DNA of 64,000 nucleotides from Acanthococcus lagerstroemiae (lineage: Eukaryota > Arthropoda > Insecta > Hemiptera > Eriococcidae): positions 224,321 to 288,320 of the forward strand of contig CM063109.1 in the NCBI GenBank assembly GCA_031841125.1. The letters are read 5' to 3'. Shown here piece after piece: positions 39,405 to 50,200 of this stretch. How positions within the stretch are numbered: the first letter of the stretch is position 1; each line of letters starts with the position of its first letter. The position numbers and the translations under genes are program-made. The notes beneath the pieces are model-generated. The model was not told the origin of the DNA, ran no database searches, and saw only the letters and a program-made list of their open reading frames with translations.

Positions 39405-41467
39405 CGAAAGGGAATGGTGAAATCAGGTTGGACGTATCGTTTCAGAAATGTTTGGCAGTTTAAAAACTTATGTACGTATTTACCCAATTTCGCTCTTCTG
39501 CATGCAGCTAGTAACCCCTCCGAAGCTGTCTGCTTTTATTTATTTATTTATTTGTTTACTTACGAGCCACTAGCTGCACCAAGGGTTACACGGCTCGGCT
39601 GGTGAGGATGCTTAAATTAATATTTTTAGGATTGCTTTTCGATCAATCACTAGACTGCAACACTCATGTAAAACAATACCGAGCTGTCTGCTTTTAAATG
39701 ACAAAAAATGTTTGATTCCTCTAAGAGTCGATGCCACAAGCGATTTTACCAGGTCAGCTCCACCCGAATTGAAGCGAGTATTTGCCAAGTTCGACAGAGT
39801 GCGACTCGGTTCGGTAAATTTTATCCTCCGATGTGTCGCTCAGACCTTCTGGAGAAATTGAATTCTCGGAGTATGAAACTTGATGACTTGGACGATTCGA
39901 TGACTGCCGCAACAGGTTACTAGGGATTAATATTGATTGGTAAAAGAAAATAGAAGTTTTTAAATACGATAGCATTGGCGAGTTTTACCGTTACCAGTTA
40001 CGTCGTTCCTTCTGCACGCTGCCCTAATAATACGTCCGATCGGTCTGAGAGAAGGTTAAACCTTTAAATGGATAAAAAAAAAAAAAATTGAATGACGTAC
40101 TACGCCAGTCCACATACCTTTTTTATTCGACTATTTCCATATATAGGTAGCCGTTTTCTAGCTGAAGGTAGCAATCCGCGGAGGACGAATTCAACTGGTT
40201 CGCATACTAAGTGTACCTAGAGCTATTACATACGTTATATACCTAATACCTATGTCTTATACGTATACATATTATTGTATTCACAAAGAAAAAGAACCAG
40301 TGAAACGAAGTGACACAGCCTGATTAGATTTACCGCGCGATATTATGGACCATGCGAATTAAGAAAAGAGGACGGTGGAAGGGGATAATGCACTGGAAGC
40401 TCGAGAATATCAGTCTACTCGCTGCTACTCGAAACTCGTTTAATTTGTACAGGGCCCAGGGCCGTTCGGATTTAAATTCTCCACCTTTGGTTAGTAATTT
40501 TTCCTGGCTCCAGCTGCAGTTAAAAATAATATATTTCAGGGTTCTTGCTTCGGCTATTTCTATACACGGGTCAAGTCCATGTTTAGGATTCTTGCCAAGC
40601 GTATACTCTCGCGTTCACTTTTTATTTTTCTTGAAGCCGTGTCCAAACCTTTTCGTTTGTTTGTTTGTTTATTTATTTTTACCGACTTTTCGGAGAAAAG
40701 GGAGGTATTACACTCGTCACAGTTGTGAAGATAGGGGCGGGGGCAATTTTTTTTTGCGTTTCAGAGTGTTTAGAACACGACTGTAACAGTGGCTGAATTT
40801 CAGGTTTCCTTTTATATGTATATATATATACATGCAGGGAATCCTTTTCACCTCCATACATAACGCAGACGCCCTCGCCTCCGCCAGAAAAAATGGGTTT
40901 AGAAGTGTATACTTTGTAATTTTAGAATCAGAGCATTGATGTCATAAGAGGCAGGATTTCTCAAAATTTATCACCGAGTGTATACATTATGTATATAGTC
41001 CCTTTCACCTCCGAACATAGTTTATACTTTTCGCCTCCTTTTGTATTTCTTTTTTACATAATTGGCCATTTTGGCCTCCAGCAACGTTGCCAATACTTTT
41101 GCAGCACATGTTTACGTCTCATCCTCCAGTATGCGATAAGCAGGCTTGTTCGGACTCTTCGCGTACTTTTGCATTCCTGGGGCCTATTGTTTGAAATCAA
41201 TATCTTTTCATTCAGGTATACTGCAATCGCATGTTGGTCACTGAGTTGCAGCAGACACACATAATCATCATATTTCTCTCGTCACCGCATGAAATAAATT
41301 CTTATAAATTCTACAAAGAAACATCGCCTTCTTGTCTGAAAGCAGGATGGGGGCAATGAAATTCGTCAGTGTATTTCTTTTCAGCACGTCTGTAGTTATT
41401 ATATTTCAGGTTTCAGTTCAGACACCTGTTGTTTATTTTGTTCCAATTTTTTCTGTATACATGATGG
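39405..41467. other. No gene recognised
   Basis: Contains the dispersed motif ACCGACTTTTCGGAGAAAAG near 40680 (see 8700 and 12650). A (TA)n tract near 40817-40832 and a TTTGTTTG/TTTATTTA tract near 39537-39555 are present. Frames of 60-144 codons show no family similarity. Confidence 0.45.
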
Positions 41468-42640
41468 TATGTACATTTTTTTCAAAGAGGATCTTTTTTC
41501 ACCTCATTTTTGTATATAAAGCGAATTCTTCATATATGGAGGCGAAAACAAAATGCTAAAAGTGAAAATCTGCAACTTCGTATTAGAATTTTCTGTGGAG
41601 TAGTTTCTTCTAACAATCTTGAACATGATCCCATGTTCTCGCGGATATACGATGATATCTTTGCAGGGCGGCTTTTTCGCCTCTTTTTCATATATAAAGC
41701 GACGTTTTCACCTCATATACGGAGGCGAAAACGAAACTCTAAAGGTATATCTTTTCAGGGCGGCTTTTTCGCCTCTGTAAGTTTCTTATTATGTTATTCT
41801 TGAACCTCTTCCTCAGACTAAAAAAACTCATGTCCATTCCGAACTGGGTTATTTACAATGTCTTAGAGTATAGGGAAATGGTAAACCTGTGACCTTCTCG
41901 ATCTTGATCATCATGTTCTCGCGGGTATATAATAATATCTTTGCAGGGCGGCTTTTTCGCCTCTTTTTCATACATAAAGCGACGTTTTCACCTCATATAC
42001 GGAGGCGAAAACGAAATTCTAAAGGTATATCTTTGCAGGACGGCCTTCTCTCCTCTGTTTCATGTACAGGGTTAGTTGGTTTTCCCTCCGCCATAGGAAA
42101 ACTCCGTCAGGCTGAACGAAGTATGACTCAATGTGTTATCTACCAAAATGTACAGTACGCTTTGTTATCGGGTAGGCGCACTACACACTATTCGCAAATA
42201 GCGACAAAACCGATAACAGATCTTCAGCGTAATGGAGTTTTCCTATTGCGGAAGGAAAACTGACTAACCCTGTGTACAGCGACGTTTTTACCTCATAGAC
42301 GGAGATGAAAACGTAAGACACTGTATCTCAATAATTTAAGCTTCTACAGGCCAGCAGGTAACCCCCCTGGGCAAATTTTTGACTGGAGGCGAAAAAACCT
42401 ACATACATCATCTATCAATTCGTGGTAAACTTTTCGGTGCAGTAATTTCTACTTACAATCTTGAACATGCGGGGTATATGATATACAATATTATTTCGCC
42501 TCATTTTTGTACATAAAGCAACGTTTTCACCTCATATACGGAGGCGAAAACGAAATTTTAAAGGTATATTTTTGCAGGGCGGCTTTTTCGCCTCTTTTTC
42601 ATATACAAGTACACAGCGACGTTTTCACCGCATATGAGTT
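41468..42640 (+). repeat. Array of GAGGCGAAAACGAAA repeats
   Basis: At least four direct copies of a unit of about 150 bp (41470-41560 partial, 41630-41775, 41912-42055, 42466-42625). Each has TTTTTCGCCTCTTTTTCATA, AAGCGACGTTTTCACCTC, GGAGGCGAAAACGAAA and AAAGGTATATCTTT. TTTCGCCTC and GAGGCGAAAA are reverse complements, so each unit can fold. The copies are separated by unrelated DNA, so this is not a simple tandem array. A similar GCCTCCGCC/GCCTCC stretch occurs upstream near 40870-41040. Confidence 0.7.
42067..42274. mobile_element. Mariner-like MITE inside the repeat array
   Basis: CAGGGTTAGTTGGTTTTCC at 42067 and the complement of GGAAAACTGACTAACCCTGTG ending 42274, flanked by TA (42065-42066, 42275-42276). 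The joined flanks (CATG-TA-CAGCGACG) restore the repeat unit seen elsewhere, confirming insertion. Confidence 0.75.
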
Positions 42641-42699
42641 GAAAATAAAGTCTCATTTAGATGTCAAAATCATGACAGTCATGGCTTAGGACAGAACCA

Positions 42700-44130
42700 A
42701 AATTCAAATCTCAATCGAAGGTGGTCAATTCCATTGCGCCTCGGGTGGATTTCCTAAAAGCAGGGGACAGAAGCAAATATACAATTTGTGTGATTTGAGT
42801 TTTCGGGTACCAAGATTTTCGTATGTACCACTTCCCCTGTACAAAAAATTAAATGTTAGGTTGATGAATATTAGCCCCCCTCTCCACAGTTGAGTTGGAG
42901 GCTCAGAATTGGGGGCAAAAATTTGTGTACAAATTATGTGATTTGCGTATTTTCCTCCCCAGATTTCTGTACCCTTCCCTGCCTCATTCAATCATGGATC
43001 TCCCTCGAACATTTACATCATATTCTTTCCTACCCTCTCCCCTAGCACTTGCTCCTCACCATACCAAACAAGAGTGTGGCAACTCATACTGTGGGCCCAA
43101 AATCAAAACTCAACTGTTCCCCACACGCCATTTTCGTTCATTTCTTCTCTGTCCTTCTTCTTCTACCTATCTTTTCATCTCTCAGTGTACTGCTCTACAA
43201 GGGTGAAACACAAATGAAAAAAAAAATGGAAGCATAATCAAACACAAACAAAGCATACAAAATTGTCACCATTAAAAGTCAAAATTCAGTTGAGGGGGCT
43301 GAGCAGTAGACATTCACCCCGATTTGGCACCCAGGGGTGAAGCACAAACCGGGAAAGTGGAACTACATTCAAACATAAATCGAACACATATGATTGACCA
43401 CATTCAAACTTAAAAATGCTGTGGTAGAGGAACTAGAATTTCCCCAGCCACCCTTCCTAATTGTGGCCGATGAGTGGGGGCACAAACAAAATAAATGGAA
43501 GCACAAATGAAAAAAAAAATGACATACATATTTTGCGCTCAAAACTAGGAGGTGAGGAAGGTTGGGGAAATGCACCTTTCCATTTTCCATTTTGTTTGTT
43601 GGGTTCCATATCTGCAATTCAATCCCCACCCCTCTGGTTTATGACTTTAATCTTCTTTCAGAGAGCCTACACCTGCTCCCTTTCTCAGGGACCTTCTACT
43701 GCGTCTATCCCTCGGACCATCTGTAATCCAATTTTCATCTCCTAGGTCCACCACTTCATTTTTTTTTCCTATTTTTTTTTCAGAACATCAACAATGTTTC
43801 CTGACACAAACTGATGAGCAAATTAGCGCTAAGTGAAGTAGCAACGTGCGAGGAAACCAAGAAATGTTTGGGTAGGGCCTATTTCTCCTTTTCCTAATTT
43901 TTACTTCTGTCTGAGGCCAGGGTCCTTGGGGGGGGGGGGGGGTCAGACCGACCCCTCAGAAACCAATCAAATATTTTTCTTTTTTTTTGTTTTTGGCCAG
44001 GCTAAACTCTGATGTCAAAAAGATTTGAAAAACAGTAAAATTGACAATTTTGGCCTAAGACTCTCCCTTGGTATGTATACAGCACTACAATCTGAATGCA
44101 TAATAGAATCATTCGAAATAAAAACAATAT
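42700..44130. other. No gene recognised; low-complexity tracts
   Basis: GC/AT mixed sequence with a GGGGAGG-type texture, related short segments (GGAAGCACAAATGAAAAAAA at 43497 resembles 43208-43235), and a G14 run at about 43929-43942. Short frames are not supported. Confidence 0.4.
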
Positions 44131-44137
44131 AGTGCTC

Positions 44138-44215
44138 CTACACCGCCGAATTGCGAGGTAGTAACAGGGTGTTTGCCACTGGGACTGTGCAAATTGTAGA
44201 AGCGCTAGTGTAGTG
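44138..44215 (-). repeat. Fragment of dispersed repeat family A end
   Basis: TGCGAGGTAGTAACAGGGTG, TTTGCCACTGGGACTGTGCA and AGAAGCGCTAGTGTAG match the end of the family (870-940 inverted). Confidence 0.7.
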
Positions 44216-44362
44216 TTTTGGTAGTTCGCTCAGTACAGCACTCGGAAGTGCCTGCAGTTCGGCACGAATCTGCTGTGCCGGAGGCAGTTCTGGGTGCGCC
44301 TTTGCCTTTCTCTTCAGGGAAGCTTTCACACCTTCTGCAACGCACTCTTCTTGGCTAGAGGG
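44211..44362 (-). pseudogene. FLYWCH-MULE transposase scrap
   Basis: The - strand reads SQEECVAEGVKASLKRKAK, then HPELPPAQQIRAELQALPSA and SELPKH. This resembles the segment following the FLYWCH finger in the MULE at 32442 (VEAAELKGALKRAAKDSHLAP...). It is a decayed internal piece of a second MULE. Confidence 0.45.
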
Positions 44363-44399
44363 GGGGGGGCAAGATTATTAGACTCAGGAGGTTGGCCCG

Positions 44400-45690
44400 A
44401 TTGTTAAGGCGCAACGGATGTTGTTGTAGTACAGCCGCTACGATGTACTACACGCGTACTGCAAAACTGGGACTTTTCTTCCCTGAACGAATCGTAAACT
44501 AGGCCGAATTTAAAAAAAAGTTTTAAACAAAAGTTTTTCGTCATATTGTGGGCTACAAAAAGTCAGCTGGCGTACGTTTCTATCTCTCATAGGGGAAGAG
44601 ATAGGGGCTTCAAAGATGTGTCCTTCTTCATAGCGTTTTCGTGTATTTTATTCTCAAAATGTTGTGAGCGCACAAGGTGAGCGCATGTAAAAAATGGATT
44701 TTTATGGCTCGGATTTTGAATTTTATCCATGATTTCCAACTTGAACTTTCTTCAGATATCTTCTCCTGACCCCTAGAGGATTGTATAAATTATTTTCCCA
44801 AGAAGCTGGCTCAAATTTAAGGTTAAATATAATATAGATAAAAAAATTTGTTTTGAGAAATTAAGTTTGGAAAATACTCACTAATTTTCGAACTTGACCC
44901 CTTCCTTTACACCTCCCCTATCCTCTTAAGAGACAGCAAGCTGGATTTTTGTATGGAAAATCTGTATGTTTGAAATGTAAAGAAAATTCAGAAAATGAAA
45001 GAGAAAATTACCATAATAAAAAAAGCTTTTGATGATATTTGTGGTGGAATGGAACAGTGTTTTGTGAGATTTTCCATGCTCATAGACGCTCTTCAGTGTA
45101 CCCATTTCCAAAAATAGTCAATCCAACCATAATACAAATACCTAAAGTTCAAAACTACATCGGTATGGTAGTTATTTTTTTAAATGTAGGCAAGCCCCAC
45201 TATTATATACCTGAATAAGTTGGAATGATATTTATAGGAACTTTTACGGCGGGTTCAGTCATCAGACTTTTTTTGAGCTTGTCAACAATTCAAGAAGCTT
45301 TTGATTTCCTTTCAATAGATAATAGGTTCTTAAAATACAATTTAAATCAGAAGATGTATGCTTTTGTCAAAATTAATATCCATTGTTGATAAATCAGATT
45401 ATTTTGGGCTCAAAACTCCAACTTGAAACATTTTTCTTCAGGCTATATACTTGTGCTTTTTTCAATGAAGCTTTTATTCTTCAAATAATTAAAAATAATG
45501 TTTAAAAAAAAAACAGTATTTTAAAAACATCCAAATTCATGCATTAGAAAAACACCAGTCAATGTCATAGCACTGATTGTGTTTTATAAAAATGCACTTT
45601 TTTAATGACAATTTTAACTTCGCTACTAAAATTATTTATAGTATAACAAACAATTATTCAAGTTGATACAAAAAGTAGGTACTTCATTCT
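44400..45690. other. No gene recognised
   Basis: AT-rich sequence, possibly the 3' flank of the P/THAP9-like pseudogene; nothing specific seen. Confidence 0.4.
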
Positions 45691-45696
45691 AATAAA

Positions 45697-46292
45697 TCAC
45701 ATTGCAGCTTTCTTCAGTTTAATTTCCTCGGTTAGATTTTGTTCCAGTTTTCTCTTTGAAGCAAACATTTTCGATTTATATAACAGGAACTTTATTCGGA
45801 TGAAACTTCGCTGTCGCCCAAAAGTGGGAATTAAATTGGGATTGTTTCGAGGTAAAGCTGCAATAATTCTGTCACTTATGCGACTGTTTACATGTGGGCC
45901 TTTTAAATAGAAGGTACCCATTAAATGACAGAAAAATGTCTCCATTTCCTTTATTTCGCCAAAAAAAGATTCAGAAGGAACTATTAGGCCTCTGTAGAAG
46001 AGGTGCTGGATCCAAAGGCCCTGAAATCTTTACGTCTTTGGAATACTGCCCTAAATCACTACTGAATGCTTCCTTTTTATGTTTAAATAAAACATATCCA
46101 GCCAAATATCGAAGTCCATCCTCTTCCTGCATTTCGACTGGCATTGGTGTAGTGCTGGAATGAGCGATGGACGGGCAGTCAATTTCCATTTCTTCAGTAA
46201 TAAAATCTTCGGGATCATCGCTAATACACAACATTTCGTCAGGAGTCGGAGCAAGTTTTGGAAGCCTAATTTTTGGGGAAGGGGTTGGAACG
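45697..46292 (-). pseudogene. P-element/THAP9-like transposase, C-terminal part
   Basis: From about 46292 the - strand reads FVPTPSPKIRLPKLAPTPDE, then CISDDPEDFITEEMEID and EEDGLRYLAGYVLFKHKKE, the (A/G)LxYxAGYVxxK signature of P/THAP-type transposases. A frameshift near 45980 is followed by LIVPSESFFGEIKEMETFF, GPHVNSRISDRI, RSFIRIKFLLYKSKMFASKR and a stop at 45697. The latter matches the usual C-terminal RTxxRIKxLNxxxK pattern. Catalytic parts upstream are absent or unrecognisable. Confidence 0.5.
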
Positions 46293-46399
46293 AAAAAATT
46301 GCAAATGGAAGTTGACGCTTAACTGATTCGAAAAGTACTTCTTTTTGGTCCTGATCTGCTCTGGTATTGGATCCAAAAATACATACTTTCAATTCAGAT

Positions 46400-47077
46400 T
46401 CCTATAAATCATCTCCTGCTAATACTTCCAATTTTTTTCTTCGAACCCCCTCTCATCTTCAGAGAGGTTCTGTGAAGGGGGACATCAATGCAGATCGCGA
46501 AACCATTGTGACTGACGTCATTAGTAGACATAGGTAGGGTCTACGGAAATTGAAAAGTATGAATTTTCGAAGCTTATAGGAACCAAGAAAAACTGGTTTT
46601 TAAAAGTCGTCGTAACCACTAATGATGCCGTGCGCGACAAGAAATTATCGTTTCATCTCGCCATACTGAATATCTCCGTCTTGTCTCGTTTCGTCTCGTA
46701 AGTACAAGGATTTTACGAGACATGTGCGATACTTGTTTCTTGTTCAACGCAGTAGCCCTTTTAAACTTTTCCTTAATGTGAGGACACATCTTAGATGTAC
46801 CTCAACTCATTAGTCCTTTACAGACTTTCTCCAGTTTCGGGACACATTTCAAAGATATCTCGATTCCCGGTTTTTCATTAAAGGTATATTTTCGACTCAA
46901 CAGTTCCATTGTGACTTTTTAGTAAGTTAAGTTTCGTTATGCTGCGCTGTGGAATGCTAAGTATTTGAAGAATACCATTCTAGAATGACAGGAGCGGCAG
47001 TGCGGTTATGCACGATATCGTGTAATTTTTTCCCCCCTGAATGCAAATTGATGTATACTTTTTTTCGTGTGTTGCAG
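46400..47077. other. Presumed upstream intron/promoter side of the thymosin-beta gene
   Basis: No coding signal. A TTGCAG acceptor at 47072-47077 shows that transcription starts further upstream with at least one untranslated exon, which I cannot identify. Confidence 0.4.
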
Positions 47078-47241
47078 AACGTCAAAGGACAGCTGAACAC
47101 CCAAAATGGCCGCTGTAAGTCCAGCATTGAAAGATTTACCAAAAGTATCGGACGATTTGAAAACTCAGCTGGAAGCTTTCAATCACGAACAGATGAAACA
47201 TGCCGACACTCACGAAAAGGTTATATTACCATCCGCTGAAG
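47078..47241 (+). CDS. cib: Thymosin-beta exon with start codon
   Basis: Acceptor TGTTGCAG ends at 47077; a 28-base 5' UTR precedes ATG at 47106-47108 (context CCCAAAATGGCC). 45 codons plus one base, donor G|GTATGA at 47242. Encodes MAAVSPALKDLPKVSDDLKT and the first module with MKHADTHEKVILP. The + frame at 46985 overlapping it is a shadow. Confidence 0.93.
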
Positions 47242-50200
47242 GTATGATGATTAATTTTTATCGTGATCAGTTTGTTTTTCGTTCTTTTTGTCTTTCTTTA
47301 TTTTCTATTTTCTTCTTTTTAGAGGTTTTGCGAAGCAAAGTACCTAATTAGTTTTATTTTTTATTATTTGGCAAGAGAAACCTATAGTTAATTTTTAGTT
47401 TGTTTATATCAATGTTGTCTACTTTTCCAACAGTGTATCGTTCCAACTTGTTATCATATTGAGTCACATGAAAGACTAAAAATTAATTAATAGTAATCAT
47501 AATTATTATAAAATAAAAAGACCTCCCGCGTACTGCAGATAGGAAGGAAAATTTCTCGATTTTCATGAAAAATAATATACCTATATATTTTTTTCATCTT
47601 ATTTCTGCAGTTGAATGGCTTAGATTATAAATTCAACTGATGAGAGCGGGTGTTAGTTTTTGCATCATTAGGTACTTAATTATTAGTTCTGTATGAAAGA
47701 GGTCTAGTAATTATTGTGATCATCTCAAGTTCTCTTCGTATTTCTCTAGTCTTAAACTCGTGATTTTATCTGTAGTTCATTTTTCATTTTTGATATTATT
47801 TGATATTAATTTGTGTTTGTTTCTCTTTGTATTTTATTTTTATCTGGTATTCGCAAAAACCTTAGTGCATTCACGTTTTTTAAATTTTTGTTCTGAGGAC
47901 TTTTCATGGCCACACGTCTGAGAAGAGAGACCATCTATAAACGTTACTTGAAGTACATTTTTATGGTTTTTGGCATCATTAGGTACTTCATTATTATTAG
48001 TTCTGTATGAAAGAGGTCCAGTAATTATTGTGATCATCTCAAGTTCTCTTCGTATTTCTCTAGTCTTGAACTTGTGATTTTATCTGTAGTAAGTTCATTT
48101 TTCATCCTGATAATGTAGGCCAACGTCAGAACAAAAAAGAGCCCGCCCCACCACCCATATTCATACAAGGGGTAACTGACTACTCGGCCATGATTAGTAA
48201 GATCAAATACTATACCAATGACGCCGAATTCGCGACAAAAACGATGGCCAATAATGTGGTCAAAGTCAACGTTAGCATGCCTGATGATTATAGAAAACTT
48301 GTCAGAGAATTTAGGGGCGGGGGGAAGTCGCGTTTTACACCTATCAAATAAAAACCGAATGCGCATTCAAGGTGGTAATCAGGCATCTTCATCGCTCAAT
48401 AACCCCCAAAGAAATCAAAGTAGCGCTCTGCAATGAAGGATTTGCAGTTTGTAACATAACAAACATACAACACTGGAAGACCAAGGATCCACTCCCACTC
48501 TTCTTCGTCGATCTGGAACTGGATGAGAATAATAAAAGCATATACCAGTTAAAATACATGCTGCACATGGAAATACGAGTAGAAGCCCCTAAGCCAAAAC
48601 TGGACACCCTCCAATGCATGAGATGTCAGCAGTATGGCCACAGCAAGACATATTGTACCCTCCCACCAGTCTGTATTAAATGCGGGGAAGAGCATGACAA
48701 CTGCAACTGTAATAAATCTCCAGATGTCAGACCTACTTGTAAGTACCTACCAGACCCAAAAACGTGGCTGAGGAACCCAATAACAACCCTTCTCGGCCTG
48801 TCAATACTCAACACACATTTGCAGACGTCGTCTCTAACAGGGAGGTAGCCACCTCCACCAATCCGACTGATATGGAAGGCAGTCAAACGCAGCAGCTGAA
48901 GCAAACAACAAGCCAGCCTGGTCGCTTAGAAGAATTACTGCGGAGAAACTCATTAGCCGAAACGCAGTTATACTTGACCTGCTTACAAAAGTACTTACTA
49001 AACTGATATAATGATAATCCAAACAACAAAAAATCCCTACCAAGCTAAACGCATCATCATGACCTGGAACGGCCTGCTCCAACGTAAGACCGAACTCTCG
49101 CAATTTCTTCACTGAGAGCATAGATATAGCTCTAATAGCGGAGACGCATCTCACTTTGCAACTGCATGCTGAAATCCACCTATTTACCTGCAACCATCCA
49201 GACAACGCAGCACAGGCTGCAATCTATATCAAGAAAAGCCTGGTACACTACAAAGAGGAAAGCTATTCAACTGCCCACATCCAGGCAGCATGTATTGTCA
49301 TTGAATTGGATAATGATACCCAGTGTGAAGTAGCGGCTGTCTATAGTCCGCCAAAACACAAAATAGATACCCGCGAATACGAAATATTCTTCCAGCACCT
49401 TGGACAAAGGTGGATAGCTGGGGGGGGGGGGAGATTAACATAAATCTTCGACTTACTATCCAAGAAAGGTAAGACTTGTGATCCGCAAAAGATGGAAAGC
49501 ACGACGCCTGAGGGAGTCAACTAGGGACCCAGTGCATAAAGCAACGTTCAACAAAGCATTTATAGAAACCAAATTACTGAGCCAAAAAATTAAAAATTAG
49601 TTATTCACAAGATTCCTCCTCATGCTTGATGGATTCAAGGACACGAACTATTCCACAGGGTGGCTAGGCACGAAGCAATTAGGAGAAAGGGGAGACCTTT
49701 GCTAACCACCTGGAAGATATGTTCGAAGAAAACAACATTGTAACTGACCTAATCCCGGACACTGATCGATGAGTTAGCGGAGGCAATATTAAGCACATTT
49801 CACTCAAGGAAGTACAAGGGGTGATTGATAAGCTAAAAATCAACAAAGCCCCAGGTCATAATGCGGTAACAACAAAAATAATTTGCAAACTACCAAAAAA
49901 GGCACTAGTCAAACTTACATACATCTACAATGCTATACTACAACTCCGATACTTCCATCAGGTATGGAAGGAAGCGAAAATAATCATGATTCAAAAACCA
50001 GGCAAGCCCTTGATCAACCCTGAATCCTACAGGCCAGTTTCGCTGCTGCCAGTACTCTCAAAACTATTAGAAAAGCTATATCATAGAAGACTTTTGAACA
50101 CGATGGAGAAACTGAAAATTATCCCCGACCACCAATTCGGATTTAGAGGGATATATGCAACAGTCAAACAGGTACACAGAGTTACCAATATCGCAAGAGT

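Noticed and set aside
46051..46392. 113-codon frame on -
   Set aside because: Overlaps the P/THAP9-like frame in another phase; the other frame has the family signature.
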